From Yoonia sp. SS1-5 (GTDB taxonomy: Bacteria; Pseudomonadota; Alphaproteobacteria; Rhodobacterales; Rhodobacteraceae): DNA of 64,000 nucleotides. Below, piece after piece: positions 42,753 to 51,847 of the stretch. Position 1 is the stretch's first letter; every line of letters begins with the position of its first letter. Position numbers and translations under genes: made by a program. Below the pieces are notes generated by a model that did not search any database, was not told the origin of the DNA, and was given only the letters and a program-made list of their open reading frames with translations. Location of the stretch: assembly GCF_038443705.2 (NCBI RefSeq), contig NZ_CP151767.2, positions 1,054,001-1,118,000 of the forward strand, written 5' to 3'.

Positions 42753-45146
42753 CTAGAACGGCACATCATCTGCGTGGCTCGCGCTCACCACAAATTTCGC
42801 AACCACATGTTTTGATCCGGCCTTGTCGAATTCAATCTGCAGCTTGTCGCCTTCAATTGCGATCACCTCGCCATAGCCGAATTTCTGATGAAAAACCCGG
42901 TCGCCTTCGGTAAAGGCGCTGACCGCATCAAGGTCAATCGTCATATTGCGGGCTTCGGACGGCATTGACATGCCGCGTTGGGCACCGCGCGCCTGCAACC
43001 GCTTCCAACCCGGCGAATTATAGACATCCGCGCGATGGGCCTTTTCGTGCAGGTCTGACGCCATCATACCTTGCGCTGCTGGTGACGCGCTGGCCGACAT
43101 GCCCGCCGCCCCGTAGCCGCCACCGTAAAGGCCGGGCGGCGTCAGCACCTCAACATGGTCAGCAGGCAATTCATCAATGAACCGCGACGGCATGGCCGAC
43201 TGCCACTGCCCGTAGACGCGCCGGTTGGCCGCGAAAGAGATCGTGCAGATTTCCTCGGCCCGGGTGATGCCCACATAAGCCAATCGGCGCTCTTCCTCGA
43301 GGCCCTTAAGCCCGCTTTCGTCCATCGAGCGTTGCGAAGGAAACAACCCATCCTCCCAACCGGGCAGAAACACGGCCGGAAATTCAAGCCCCTTGGCCGC
43401 GTGCAGCGTCATGATGCTGACCTTTTCGCCCGCGTCTTCTGTTTCATTATCCATGATCAGGCTGACATGTTCGAGGAACCCTTGCAGGTTCTCGAAGTTT
43501 TCCAGCGCTTTGACGAGTTCCTTGAGGTTTTCAAGCCGCCCCGGTGCCTCGGGTGTTTTGTCGTTTTGCCAGAACCCGGTATAGCCGCTCTCATCCAGGA
43601 TCATTTCGGCCAGCTCCACATGCGTGTCGGCCTCGGCCCGGACTTGGCCGTGCCACCGGTCAATCGCATCCACCAGAATAGTCAGCTCTTTCAGGCCCTT
43701 CCCGCCCAGCAATTTTCCCTGACAACAAAGCCGCGCGCCTTCGACCAAAGACACACCATTGCTGCGCGCGGTGCGTTGAATGGTCTGGACCGCCTTGTCG
43801 CCCAGGCCCCGTTTGGGGGTATTGACGATCCGCTCGAACGCCAAATCATCCTCGGGGCTGACGGCAAGGCGGAAATAGGCCATGGCATCCCGGATCTCCA
43901 TCCGTTCATAAAACCGCGGGCCGCCGATGACGCGATAGGGCAAGCCAATCGTCAGAAACCTATCTTCGAAAGCGCGCATCTGGTGCGAGGCGCGCACGAG
44001 GATCGCCATGTTGTCAAGGCTGACCGGATCAAGGCCGCGGGTGCCGCGTTGCATCGCCTCCACTTCCTCCCCGATCCAGCGGGCCTCTTCCTCACCATCC
44101 CAATGGCCGATCAGGCGGACCTTTTCGCCCTCCTCACGCGATGTAAACAGGGTCTTGCCCAACCGCCCCTTATTTGCCGCGATCACGCCAGAGGCGGCAG
44201 CAAGGATATGCGGGGTAGAGCGATAATTTTCCTCCAACCGCACCACATGAGCGCCCGGAAAATCCTTTTCAAAGCGCAGGATATTGCCCACCTCGGCTCC
44301 GCGCCAGCCATAGATCGACTGGTCATCATCACCCACACAGCAGATGTTTTTATGCCCGCCCGCAAGAAGGCGCAGCCACATGTATTGGGCGACATTGGTA
44401 TCCTGATATTCGTCCACAAGGATATAACGGAACCAGCGCTGATATTGCTGCAACACGTCGTCGTGGGTCTGGAAGATCGTCACCATATGCAACAGGATAT
44501 CGCCAAAATCGACGGCGTTCAGATCGCGTAACCGGGCCTGATAGGCGGCGTAAAGGTCCACCCCCTTGTGATCAAATGCACCGCTATCAGCGACCGGCAC
44601 TTTGTCAGGCGTGTAGGCCTTGTTCTTCCAGCCATCAATGATGCCTGACAACATCCGGGCCGGCCAACGCTTGTCGTCAATGCCGGCCGCCGCAATCAGT
44701 TGCTTCATCAACCTGATCTGATCATCGGTATCCAGAATGGTAAAATTCGACTTCAGGTTCACCAGTTCCGCATGACGGCGCAAAAGCTTGGCGCAGACGG
44801 AATGGAACGTGCCAAGCCACGGCATGCCCTCAACCGCCTCACCCATATGGCCGCCGATGCGCGATTTCATCTCGCGAGCGGCTTTGTTGGTGAACGTGAC
44901 AGCAAGTATCTCATGCGGGCGGGCGGTGCCCTTGGCCAGAAGATGGGCAATTCGGGTGGTCAACGCCTTTGTCTTGCCCGTCCCGGCGCCGGCCAGCATC
45001 AAGACCGGGCCTTGCAGCGTCTCAACAGCTTCGCGCTGTGCGGGGTTCAACCCGTCAAGATAGGTTGGCGCGCGCTGCGCCATTGCCTGCTGGCTCAGCG
45101 GCACAGCGGCTTCAAACGCATCATCTTCCGAAAATCCATTCATCAT
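42753..45146 (-). CDS. uvrD: UvrD/PcrA-type ATP-dependent DNA helicase
   Basis: 797-residue superfamily 1A helicase acting in repair and replication. Motifs in order: Q-motif YLDGLNPAQREAV, Walker A AGAGTGKTKAL (~52-61), Ia FTNKAAREMKSR, II YILVDEYQDTN, III CCVGDDDQSIYGWRGA, IV LEENYRSTPHIL, V MTLHAAKGLEFPAVF and VI RRLAYVGITRAEE. The C-terminal VFHQKFGYGEVIAIEGDKLQIEFD tail is the Tudor-like RNA-polymerase-binding domain of PcrA/UvrD. Alone on its strand. Confidence 0.96.
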   Translation of the reverse strand: MMNGFSEDDAFEAAVPLSQQAMAQRAPTYLDGLNPAQREAVETLQGPVLMLAGAGTGKTKALTTRIAHLLAKGTARPHEILAVTFTNKAAREMKSRIGGHMGEAVEGMPWLGTFHSVCAKLLRRHAELVNLKSNFTILDTDDQIRLMKQLIAAAGIDDKRWPARMLSGIIDGWKNKAYTPDKVPVADSGAFDHKGVDLYAAYQARLRDLNAVDFGDILLHMVTIFQTHDDVLQQYQRWFRYILVDEYQDTNVAQYMWLRLLAGGHKNICCVGDDDQSIYGWRGAEVGNILRFEKDFPGAHVVRLEENYRSTPHILAAASGVIAANKGRLGKTLFTSREEGEKVRLIGHWDGEEEARWIGEEVEAMQRGTRGLDPVSLDNMAILVRASHQMRAFEDRFLTIGLPYRVIGGPRFYERMEIRDAMAYFRLAVSPEDDLAFERIVNTPKRGLGDKAVQTIQRTARSNGVSLVEGARLCCQGKLLGGKGLKELTILVDAIDRWHGQVRAEADTHVELAEMILDESGYTGFWQNDKTPEAPGRLENLKELVKALENFENLQGFLEHVSLIMDNETEDAGEKVSIMTLHAAKGLEFPAVFLPGWEDGLFPSQRSMDESGLKGLEEERRLAYVGITRAEEICTISFAANRRVYGQWQSAMPSRFIDELPADHVEVLTPPGLYGGGYGAAGMSASASPAAQGMMASDLHEKAHRADVYNSPGWKRLQARGAQRGMSMPSEARNMTIDLDAVSAFTEGDRVFHQKFGYGEVIAIEGDKLQIEFDKAGSKHVVAKFVVSASHADDVPF

Positions 45147-45283
45147 TCAATCATAGCGTTTCGGATCAAAAGAGGAAAGAGTTGTTCCACTTTCGTTCCT
45201 TCGTTTCTCATCTCGCATCAAATACTCCCGCCGGAGGCGTCCGGACGCTTGCCAAAAGCGACAACCAAGCCATAGTGCGCTGG

Positions 45284-46417
45284 ATGAGCCTGCACACACG
45301 ATACCCCGCCATTTCAGACCTCAAAGCACGCGCCCGGCGACGAATTCCACATTTTGTCTGGGAATATCTCGACAGCGCAACGGGGGTCGAGGCCACACAG
45401 GCGCGCAATCGCAGCGCACTGGATCAAGTGCTGTTTCACCCCTCGATCCTGCATGGGGAATTTGAACCGGATTTGCGGACCACGTTGCTGGGGCATGGGC
45501 ATCCGGTGCCATTCGGGATCGCGCCGGTTGGCATGTCCGGGCTGATCTGGCCGGGCGCAGAACAGATGCTTGCGCGCATCGGCGCGCGCGAGGACATTCC
45601 CTACACCCTCTCAACCGTCGCCACGCAACTGCCCGAAGATGTCGGCCCCCTGACCGGCCAGCACGGATGGTTTCAGCTTTACCCGCCGCGCGATCCGACC
45701 ATTCGGGACGATATCCTGAAACGGGCGCGTAATGCAGGGTTTCGAACAATCGTGATGACGGTGGATGTTCCCGTCGCCTCGCGCAGGGAAAGACAGACCC
45801 GCAGCGGGCTGACCAACCCACCGCGGATCACACCGCGCCTTGCCTTGCAGGTCGCGCGTTGCCCGACATGGCTGAACGGCATTCGCAAAACCGGTATGCC
45901 CCGGATGAAACTGATGGACAGCTATTCGAAAAATCGGTCGGCACTGCCCTCGAACCAGCATATTGGCTACTTGCTGCGGACCTCTCCCGATTGGGATTAT
46001 TTCAAATCGCTGCGCGATGCCTGGGAGGGCAAATTGATTGTCAAAGGCGTGGGCCGGGCAGATGACGCGGCCCGCCTGTCAGACGCCGGGGCGGATGCGA
46101 TCTGGGTCAGCAATCATGCAGGCCGGCAATTTGACGGCGGCCCTGCGACAATTTCGATCCTGCCAGAGATCAGGGCCGCCACAAAGCTGCCAATCATCTT
46201 TGACAGTGGCATTGAAGGGGGTCTCGACATCATCCGCGCGCTGGCGCTTGGCGCGGATTTTGTCATGCTGGGGCGCGCATTCCACTACGGGCTGGGGGCA
46301 TTGGGCGCACCTGGGGCCGCGCATGTGGTTGATATTCTGCGCCAGGACATGATCAGCAACATGGGTCAGCTGGGCGTCAAATCCATCCCTGACCTTGCCA
46401 GTTTGTCTAAAATTTGA
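45284..46417 (+). CDS. FMN-dependent alpha-hydroxy-acid dehydrogenase (LldD-like)
   Basis: 377-residue TIM-barrel flavoenzyme oxidising an L-2-hydroxy acid such as lactate, to the matching keto acid. Signatures: YLDSATGVEATQARNRSALD, FGIAPVGMSGLIWPGAE, LSTVATQLPEDV, FQLYPPRDPT, VDVPVASRRERQTRSG, the base histidine in VSNHAGRQFDGGP and phosphate-binding FDSGIEGGLDIIRALALGADFVMLGR. ATG 45284 is preferred; the frame runs into the divergent uvrD gene. Substrate not determinable. Confidence 0.92.
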   Translation: MSLHTRYPAISDLKARARRRIPHFVWEYLDSATGVEATQARNRSALDQVLFHPSILHGEFEPDLRTTLLGHGHPVPFGIAPVGMSGLIWPGAEQMLARIGAREDIPYTLSTVATQLPEDVGPLTGQHGWFQLYPPRDPTIRDDILKRARNAGFRTIVMTVDVPVASRRERQTRSGLTNPPRITPRLALQVARCPTWLNGIRKTGMPRMKLMDSYSKNRSALPSNQHIGYLLRTSPDWDYFKSLRDAWEGKLIVKGVGRADDAARLSDAGADAIWVSNHAGRQFDGGPATISILPEIRAATKLPIIFDSGIEGGLDIIRALALGADFVMLGRAFHYGLGALGAPGAAHVVDILRQDMISNMGQLGVKSIPDLASLSKI

Positions 46418-46496
46418 ATGCCGAATTTAGGGCTTCTTTAAGAATCCATCCGCAATAATGGCAAAAAAAAGGCGGCCTGAGCAGATGGAGACTGAC

Positions 46497-47123
46497 ATGT
46501 TTGGAAATACGGATCATCAAAGCTTGTATCAAACGCTAGAGGCGTTTGCTGTCCCGATGTTTGCGGCAGAGCGGCCCTGCCCCACTGACCCGTTTCGCAT
46601 GATCTGCATCAACAGCGCCTACACGGATCAGTCAGGCCTGACCAATGACATCGTGCGGGCGCAGCGAACATCAGATTTCCTGCATCCCGAAGACGCCGCC
46701 GCTGTGGAACAACGATATTGCGAATGCGTCCATAACCGCACGGCCACCAACTATGCCGCGACCTTGGTGTTCAATGATATTCGCACCCAATGGAATACCA
46801 CCCTGCAACCGGTTTTTTTGCCCGACGGGACTGAACGGATTATCGGAACTGCTTTCGCGATCGACCGGCTGTGCGAGACGCTGGGGATGGACGATGCGGC
46901 CTATTTTGCTGCAAGTGCCCAAATGCAGATGGGCAAGCTGCGACACTTTATCGACATGCTCGAACAACGCGCCGACCTGCCTGCAGATATGCGCGATGCG
47001 GCCTTTGTTGTGGGCAACCTGACGCGTAGCATTGACGCGATACTGGGGGATCTGCGCGCACGCACAAAACCCCATCAGAACGCGTTTGGGCTGGAAGGGT
47101 TCGCCGAAGCCGTCAGCGCCTGA
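46497..47123 (+). CDS. Single PAS-domain protein
   Basis: 208 residues. The first ~120 look like a PAS fold (VPMFAAERPCPTDPFRMICINSAYTDQSGL ... TSDFLHPEDAAAVEQRY ... VFLPDGTERIIGTAFAID), followed by a helical tail. There is no histidine-kinase, GGDEF or HTH output domain. ATG 46497 has GGAG six bases upstream; in-frame ATGs at 46458 and 46485 lack this. It lies 93 nt before pyc, so a sensing role toward that gene is possible but unsupported. Confidence 0.7.
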   Translation: MFGNTDHQSLYQTLEAFAVPMFAAERPCPTDPFRMICINSAYTDQSGLTNDIVRAQRTSDFLHPEDAAAVEQRYCECVHNRTATNYAATLVFNDIRTQWNTTLQPVFLPDGTERIIGTAFAIDRLCETLGMDDAAYFAASAQMQMGKLRHFIDMLEQRADLPADMRDAAFVVGNLTRSIDAILGDLRARTKPHQNAFGLEGFAEAVSA

Positions 47124-47216
47124 AAAAGGCGCATCCATCCAACAAATCCATAGCCCCCATGGACGCCCCGAAAGACTTCGCTTAAAGCTGTTGCTGCAAC
47201 TGCGAAGGAACGGGAC

Positions 47217-50200
47217 ATGGCCGAATTTAACAAAATCCTGATTGCCAACCGGGGCGAGATTGCGATCCGCATCATGCGCGCCGCCAACGAGATGGGCAAG
47301 AAAACCGTGGCCGTCTTTGCAGAAGAGGATAAGCTGGGCCTGCACCGTTTCAAGGCTGATGAAGCCTACCGGATTGGCGAGGGCATGGGCCCGGTCGCAG
47401 CCTATCTCAGCATTGATGAGATTATCCGCGTCGCCAAAATGGCGGGCGCCGATGCGATCCACCCGGGCTACGGCCTGTTGTCGGAAAACCCCGACTTTGT
47501 AGATGCTTGTGCGGCAAACGGGATCACGTTCATTGGCCCCAAAGCCAAGACAATGCGCGAATTGGGTGACAAGGCCAGCGCGCGAAAGGTCGCTATGGCC
47601 GCCGACGTGCCAGTGATCCCGGCCACCGAGGTTCTTGGCGACGATATGGCCGCGATCAAGAAAGAAGCCGCAGAAATCGGCTATCCGCTGATGCTCAAGG
47701 CATCCTGGGGCGGTGGCGGCCGGGGCATGCGTCCGATCATGTCAGAGGACGAGCTGGAAGAGAAAGTCCGCGAAGGCCGCCGCGAGGCCGAAGCCGCCTT
47801 TGGCAATGGTGAGGGTTATCTGGAAAAGATGATCATGCGCGCCCGCCATGTCGAGGTGCAGATCTTGGGCGACAGCCAGGGCAACATCTATCACTTGTGG
47901 GAACGCGACTGTTCGGTCCAGCGGCGCAACCAGAAGGTCGTTGAACGCGCCCCTGCCCCCTATCTGTCGGGGACACAGCGCGAACAGCTCTGCAATCTTG
48001 GCAAGAAAATCTGCCAACATGTCAATTACGAATGCGCCGGCACCGTTGAATTCCTGATGGATATGGATAGCGGCGAATTCTACTTTATCGAGGTCAATCC
48101 ACGGGTTCAGGTGGAACACACCGTGACCGAAGAAGTGACAGGCATTGATATCGTCCGTGCGCAAATTCTGATCGCCGAAGGTAAATCACTGATGGAGGCC
48201 ACAGGCTGCGCCTCGCAATATGATGTGAAACTTGATTGTCACGCGATCCAGTGCCGCGTCACAACCGAAGATCCGCAGAACAATTTTATCCCTGATTATG
48301 GCCGCATCCAGACATATCGGTCGGCCACGGGTCCAGGCATTCGTCTTGATGGCGGCACGGCTTATTCCGGTGCTGTCATTACCCGCTACTATGACAGCTT
48401 GCTGGAAAAGGTGACCGCCCGCGCCCCGACGCCCGAAATGGCCATTGCCCGGATGGACCGGGCCTTGCGCGAATTTCGTATTCGCGGTGTCTCCACCAAT
48501 ATCGCTTTTGTGGAAAACCTGCTGAAGCATCCAACGTTTTTGAACAACGAATACCACACCAAGTTCATTGACGAGACGCCCGAGCTCTTTGATTTCCAGA
48601 AACGGCGCGACCGGGCCACCAAAATTTTGACCTATGTCGCGGATATTACCGTGAATGGGCATCCCGAAACAGCGGGGCGTGCGCTGCCCGCAGCAGATGC
48701 CAAGCCACCGCGCCCCCCGTTGAAGCCGACCACTGATGTCACGCCGGGTACGCGCAATATTCTTGACGAGTTCGGGCCAGAGGCTGTTGCCGACTGGATG
48801 CGGGATCAGCAACAGCTTTTGATTACTGACACCACGATGCGCGACGGGCACCAGTCCCTTCTTGCCACGCGGATGCGGTCTATCGACATGATCAACGCCG
48901 CCCCTGCATATGCCCAAAAGATGAACCAGCTTTTCAGTGTGGAATGCTGGGGCGGGGCGACGTTTGATGTGGCCTATCGGTTCCTGCAGGAATGTCCGTG
49001 GCAACGCCTGCGCGATATCCGCGCCGTCATGCCGAATATCATGACGCAGATGCTGTTGCGCGCATCTAACGGTGTTGGTTACACAAATTACCCCGACAAC
49101 GTGGTGCAAAGCTTTGTGGCGCAAGCCGCCCGGTCTGGCGTCGACGTGTTCCGCGTGTTCGACAGCCTGAACTGGGTCGAAAACATGCGCGTGGCGATGG
49201 ATGCCGTCATCAAGGCCGAAAAGGTCTGCGAAGGCACAATTTGCTACACCGGCGATATGCTTGACCCGAACCGGTCCAAATATGACCTGAAATACTATGT
49301 GGGCATGGCCAAGGAACTTGAGGCGGCAGGCGCACACGTGCTGGGCCTGAAGGATATGGCGGGCCTGCTCAAGCCTGCAGCCGCAACAGCATTGATCAGG
49401 GCGCTGAAGGAAGAAACGAACCTGCCAATCCACTTCCACACCCATGATACATCCGGGGCCGCCATTGCGACGGTTCTGGCGGCTGCTGATGCGGGTGTCG
49501 ATTGTGTTGATGCGGCGATGGACGCGCTATCAGGGAACACGTCGCAACCAACGCTTGGCTCGATTGTTGAGGCGCTGCGCGGGAATGCCCGCGACACCGG
49601 CCTTGATATTGCGGCGATCCGCGAGATCAGCAACTATTTCGAGCAGGTCCGCGCCCATTATGCAGCCTTCGAAAGCGGCCTGCAGGCACCCGCGTCCGAG
49701 GTGTATCTGCACGAGATGCCCGGCGGCCAGTTTACCAACCTCAAGGCACAGGCCCGGTCCCTGGGCCTGGAAGAGCGGTGGCACGAGGTCGCCCAGACCT
49801 ATGCGGATGTGAACGATATGTTTGGTGACATCGTCAAGGTGACCCCATCGTCGAAAGTGGTCGGTGATATGGCGCTGATGATGGTCAGCCAGAACCTGAC
49901 CCGCGCCGATGTCGAAAACCCCGATACCGACGTGGTATTTCCGGACAGCGTGGTCGACATGATGAAAGGCAGCCTTGGGCAGCCACCCGGTGGTTGGCCA
50001 AAGGCGATCCAGAAAAAGATCCTGAAAGGCGAAAAGCCCAGCACGGACCGGCCCGGCAAACAGCTGCCCGCTGTTGATCTGGAAAAGACCCGCGCCGATC
50101 TGTCCACCCAGTTGGAAAATATGGAGATCGACGACGAGGATCTGAACGGATATCTGATGTATCCCAAGGTCTTCCTCGATTACATGGGCCGCCACCGGAC

Positions 50201-50660
50201 CTATGGCCCGGTCCGTACCCTGCCCACCCGGACATTCTTTTACGGGATGGAGCCCGGCGAAGAGATCGTGGCCGAGATTGACCCCGGCAAGATACTCGAA
50301 ATCCGGCTGCAGGCTGTGGCCGACATGAATGAAGACGGTGAGGTAAAGGTCTTTTTTGAACTTAACGGGCAACCGCGGACCATCCGTGTGCTGAACCGTC
50401 TGGCGGCGGCCGAGAAAATCTCGCGCCCCAAGGCCGAAGATGGCAATGCCAACCATATTGGTGCGCCCATGCCCGGTGTCGTCGCCACGGTTGCGGCAGC
50501 CGTCGGCAAAAAGGTCAAGGCGGGCGATCTGCTGTTGACCATTGAGGCGATGAAAATGGAAACCGGCCTGCATGCGGAAAGGGATGCCGTCATCAAGGCG
50601 GTCCATGTTCAGGCAGGCGGTCAGATCGACGCCAAGGACCTGCTTGTTGAACTGGAATGA
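47217..50660 (+). CDS. pyc: Pyruvate carboxylase
   Basis: 1147-residue biotin enzyme making oxaloacetate from pyruvate, CO2 and ATP. Biotin carboxylase is about residues 1-455 (ILIANRGEIAIRI, SWGGGGRGMR, EVNPRVQVEHTVTEE). Carboxyltransferase is about 530-810 (LLITDTTMRDGHQSLLATRMR, ECWGGATFDVA, HFHTHDTSG). The C-terminal biotinyl domain has the biotin lysine in EAMKMET at K1113. Full length and intact. It provides anaplerosis for growth on lactate or pyruvate. Its stop overlaps the MAPEG start by 4 nt. Confidence 0.98.
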   Translation: MAEFNKILIANRGEIAIRIMRAANEMGKKTVAVFAEEDKLGLHRFKADEAYRIGEGMGPVAAYLSIDEIIRVAKMAGADAIHPGYGLLSENPDFVDACAANGITFIGPKAKTMRELGDKASARKVAMAADVPVIPATEVLGDDMAAIKKEAAEIGYPLMLKASWGGGGRGMRPIMSEDELEEKVREGRREAEAAFGNGEGYLEKMIMRARHVEVQILGDSQGNIYHLWERDCSVQRRNQKVVERAPAPYLSGTQREQLCNLGKKICQHVNYECAGTVEFLMDMDSGEFYFIEVNPRVQVEHTVTEEVTGIDIVRAQILIAEGKSLMEATGCASQYDVKLDCHAIQCRVTTEDPQNNFIPDYGRIQTYRSATGPGIRLDGGTAYSGAVITRYYDSLLEKVTARAPTPEMAIARMDRALREFRIRGVSTNIAFVENLLKHPTFLNNEYHTKFIDETPELFDFQKRRDRATKILTYVADITVNGHPETAGRALPAADAKPPRPPLKPTTDVTPGTRNILDEFGPEAVADWMRDQQQLLITDTTMRDGHQSLLATRMRSIDMINAAPAYAQKMNQLFSVECWGGATFDVAYRFLQECPWQRLRDIRAVMPNIMTQMLLRASNGVGYTNYPDNVVQSFVAQAARSGVDVFRVFDSLNWVENMRVAMDAVIKAEKVCEGTICYTGDMLDPNRSKYDLKYYVGMAKELEAAGAHVLGLKDMAGLLKPAAATALIRALKEETNLPIHFHTHDTSGAAIATVLAAADAGVDCVDAAMDALSGNTSQPTLGSIVEALRGNARDTGLDIAAIREISNYFEQVRAHYAAFESGLQAPASEVYLHEMPGGQFTNLKAQARSLGLEERWHEVAQTYADVNDMFGDIVKVTPSSKVVGDMALMMVSQNLTRADVENPDTDVVFPDSVVDMMKGSLGQPPGGWPKAIQKKILKGEKPSTDRPGKQLPAVDLEKTRADLSTQLENMEIDDEDLNGYLMYPKVFLDYMGRHRTYGPVRTLPTRTFFYGMEPGEEIVAEIDPGKILEIRLQAVADMNEDGEVKVFFELNGQPRTIRVLNRLAAAEKISRPKAEDGNANHIGAPMPGVVATVAAAVGKKVKAGDLLLTIEAMKMETGLHAERDAVIKAVHVQAGGQIDAKDLLVELE

Positions 50661-51046
50661 CGCTGACGATTTCCCCGGTCTATGCGGCCATTCTGGTCGC
50701 ATGGTTTCTGGTCTTGTCGGTGCGCGTGATTACCTATCGGCGCGCCAACCGCATCGCCTATGGGGATGACGGCAATAAATGGTTCATTGCGCGGATCCGC
50801 GCGCAGGCCAATTTCGCGGAATATGCGCCGGTCGGAATCATCCTGCTGGCCCTGATCGACCTGCAAGGCGTGCCCGCAATCTGGCTGCATCTGTGTGGTG
50901 TGACCCTGACGCTTGGGCGTCTGTTGCACGGGCTTGGCCTGTCCTTTTTGCCGCGCCAGCTGAACCTGCGCGTGGCTGGCATGGCCCTGACGCTGGTGGC
51001 TCTTGCCCTGGGGGCCGCGATAAACCTCATCGCGGCCATCTTCTAA
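50657..51046 (+). CDS. MAPEG family membrane protein
   Basis: 129 residues with four helices. RVITYRRANRIAYGDDGNKWFIARIRAQANFAEYAPVGIILLAL holds the MAPEG pattern (RxxxN-xxE-x-x-P). Eukaryotic members use glutathione; bacterial function is mostly unknown. Overlaps pyc by ATGA, so probably on the same transcript. Confidence 0.88.
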   Translation: MTLTISPVYAAILVAWFLVLSVRVITYRRANRIAYGDDGNKWFIARIRAQANFAEYAPVGIILLALIDLQGVPAIWLHLCGVTLTLGRLLHGLGLSFLPRQLNLRVAGMALTLVALALGAAINLIAAIF

Positions 51047-51052
51047 CGCGTT

Positions 51053-51820
51053 TTAGTCGGCCATAAACAAACCGAAAAGAATGTCGCCACCCGCAGTCTC
51101 GGCGGTAAGCGCGCCACCGACCTCGTCGGCCGTGTCCAATACCGGGTCATAGCCAAACGTCGCCCCGACAAAAGTATGACTGTCGGGAACAAAGCGCGCA
51201 CCACCGGCATTTTCGGTTGTGATCGTGCCACCGCTGAATGTGTTCCCGCTGACGCTGGCATCAACGATCCGGATCTCATTCACCGCGGTTGATCCGGCAC
51301 CGGCAAAGGTGGCATCGACCGTTCCGCTTCCACCACCAAAATCAACGTCAATATCGGCCGTCCAGTTATTCAGCTGCACAGGCGCCGCAGCACCATTTGC
51401 AAGCAGGCGCGCCTCGAACTCGCCAGTGTAATTAGCCGTTCCCGTCTCGACCGCGGAAACACCAAAAATGCCCGATGTTTGGCTGTCGACCTGAATATCG
51501 CGGATAAAGGCGTAACTGCCCCGGCTAAAGCTGAACGCGGTCACGTCGCCAAGTGATGTCGCAGGTACCGTCGCGCCCGCGGCAATTTCTTGTGCCGCAT
51601 GATCGACCGTTCCCGACACAAGCTGTGTGTCATCGCCCGCATCGGTCAGCAAGGCTCCCGAAAGGGTGCTTGTGGCCGCACTTGTATCAGCCAATGTCAG
51701 CAGCATCGGGTCCACCGGGCCGCCCGGCCCGCCTGCACCACCGCCGCTGCCCCCGCCGCCACCGCAGGCCGCAAGCAAGCATGCCGCTGATGCGACGCAG
51801 ATCATTTTTTGTCGTGTCAT
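51053..51820 (-). CDS. Surface lipoprotein with TbpB-like beta-barrel
   Basis: 255 residues. The lipobox is LLAAC (Cys19), followed by a poly-glycine spacer and a beta-rich domain ending TADEVGGALTAETAGGDILFGLFMAD, which resembles the C-terminal barrel of transferrin-binding-protein-like and Slam-exported lipoproteins (a DExxG-x(n)-FG/A-type ending). Cargo unknown. Its ATG lies 27 nt after the stop of the giant RTX gene on the same strand, suggesting one transcript and a shared surface role. Confidence 0.72.
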   Translation of the reverse strand: MTRQKMICVASAACLLAACGGGGGSGGGAGGPGGPVDPMLLTLADTSAATSTLSGALLTDAGDDTQLVSGTVDHAAQEIAAGATVPATSLGDVTAFSFSRGSYAFIRDIQVDSQTSGIFGVSAVETGTANYTGEFEARLLANGAAAPVQLNNWTADIDVDFGGGSGTVDATFAGAGSTAVNEIRIVDASVSGNTFSGGTITTENAGGARFVPDSHTFVGATFGYDPVLDTADEVGGALTAETAGGDILFGLFMAD

Positions 51821-51847
51821 TACCCGTTCTTCCCTGGTCCCAAGCCG

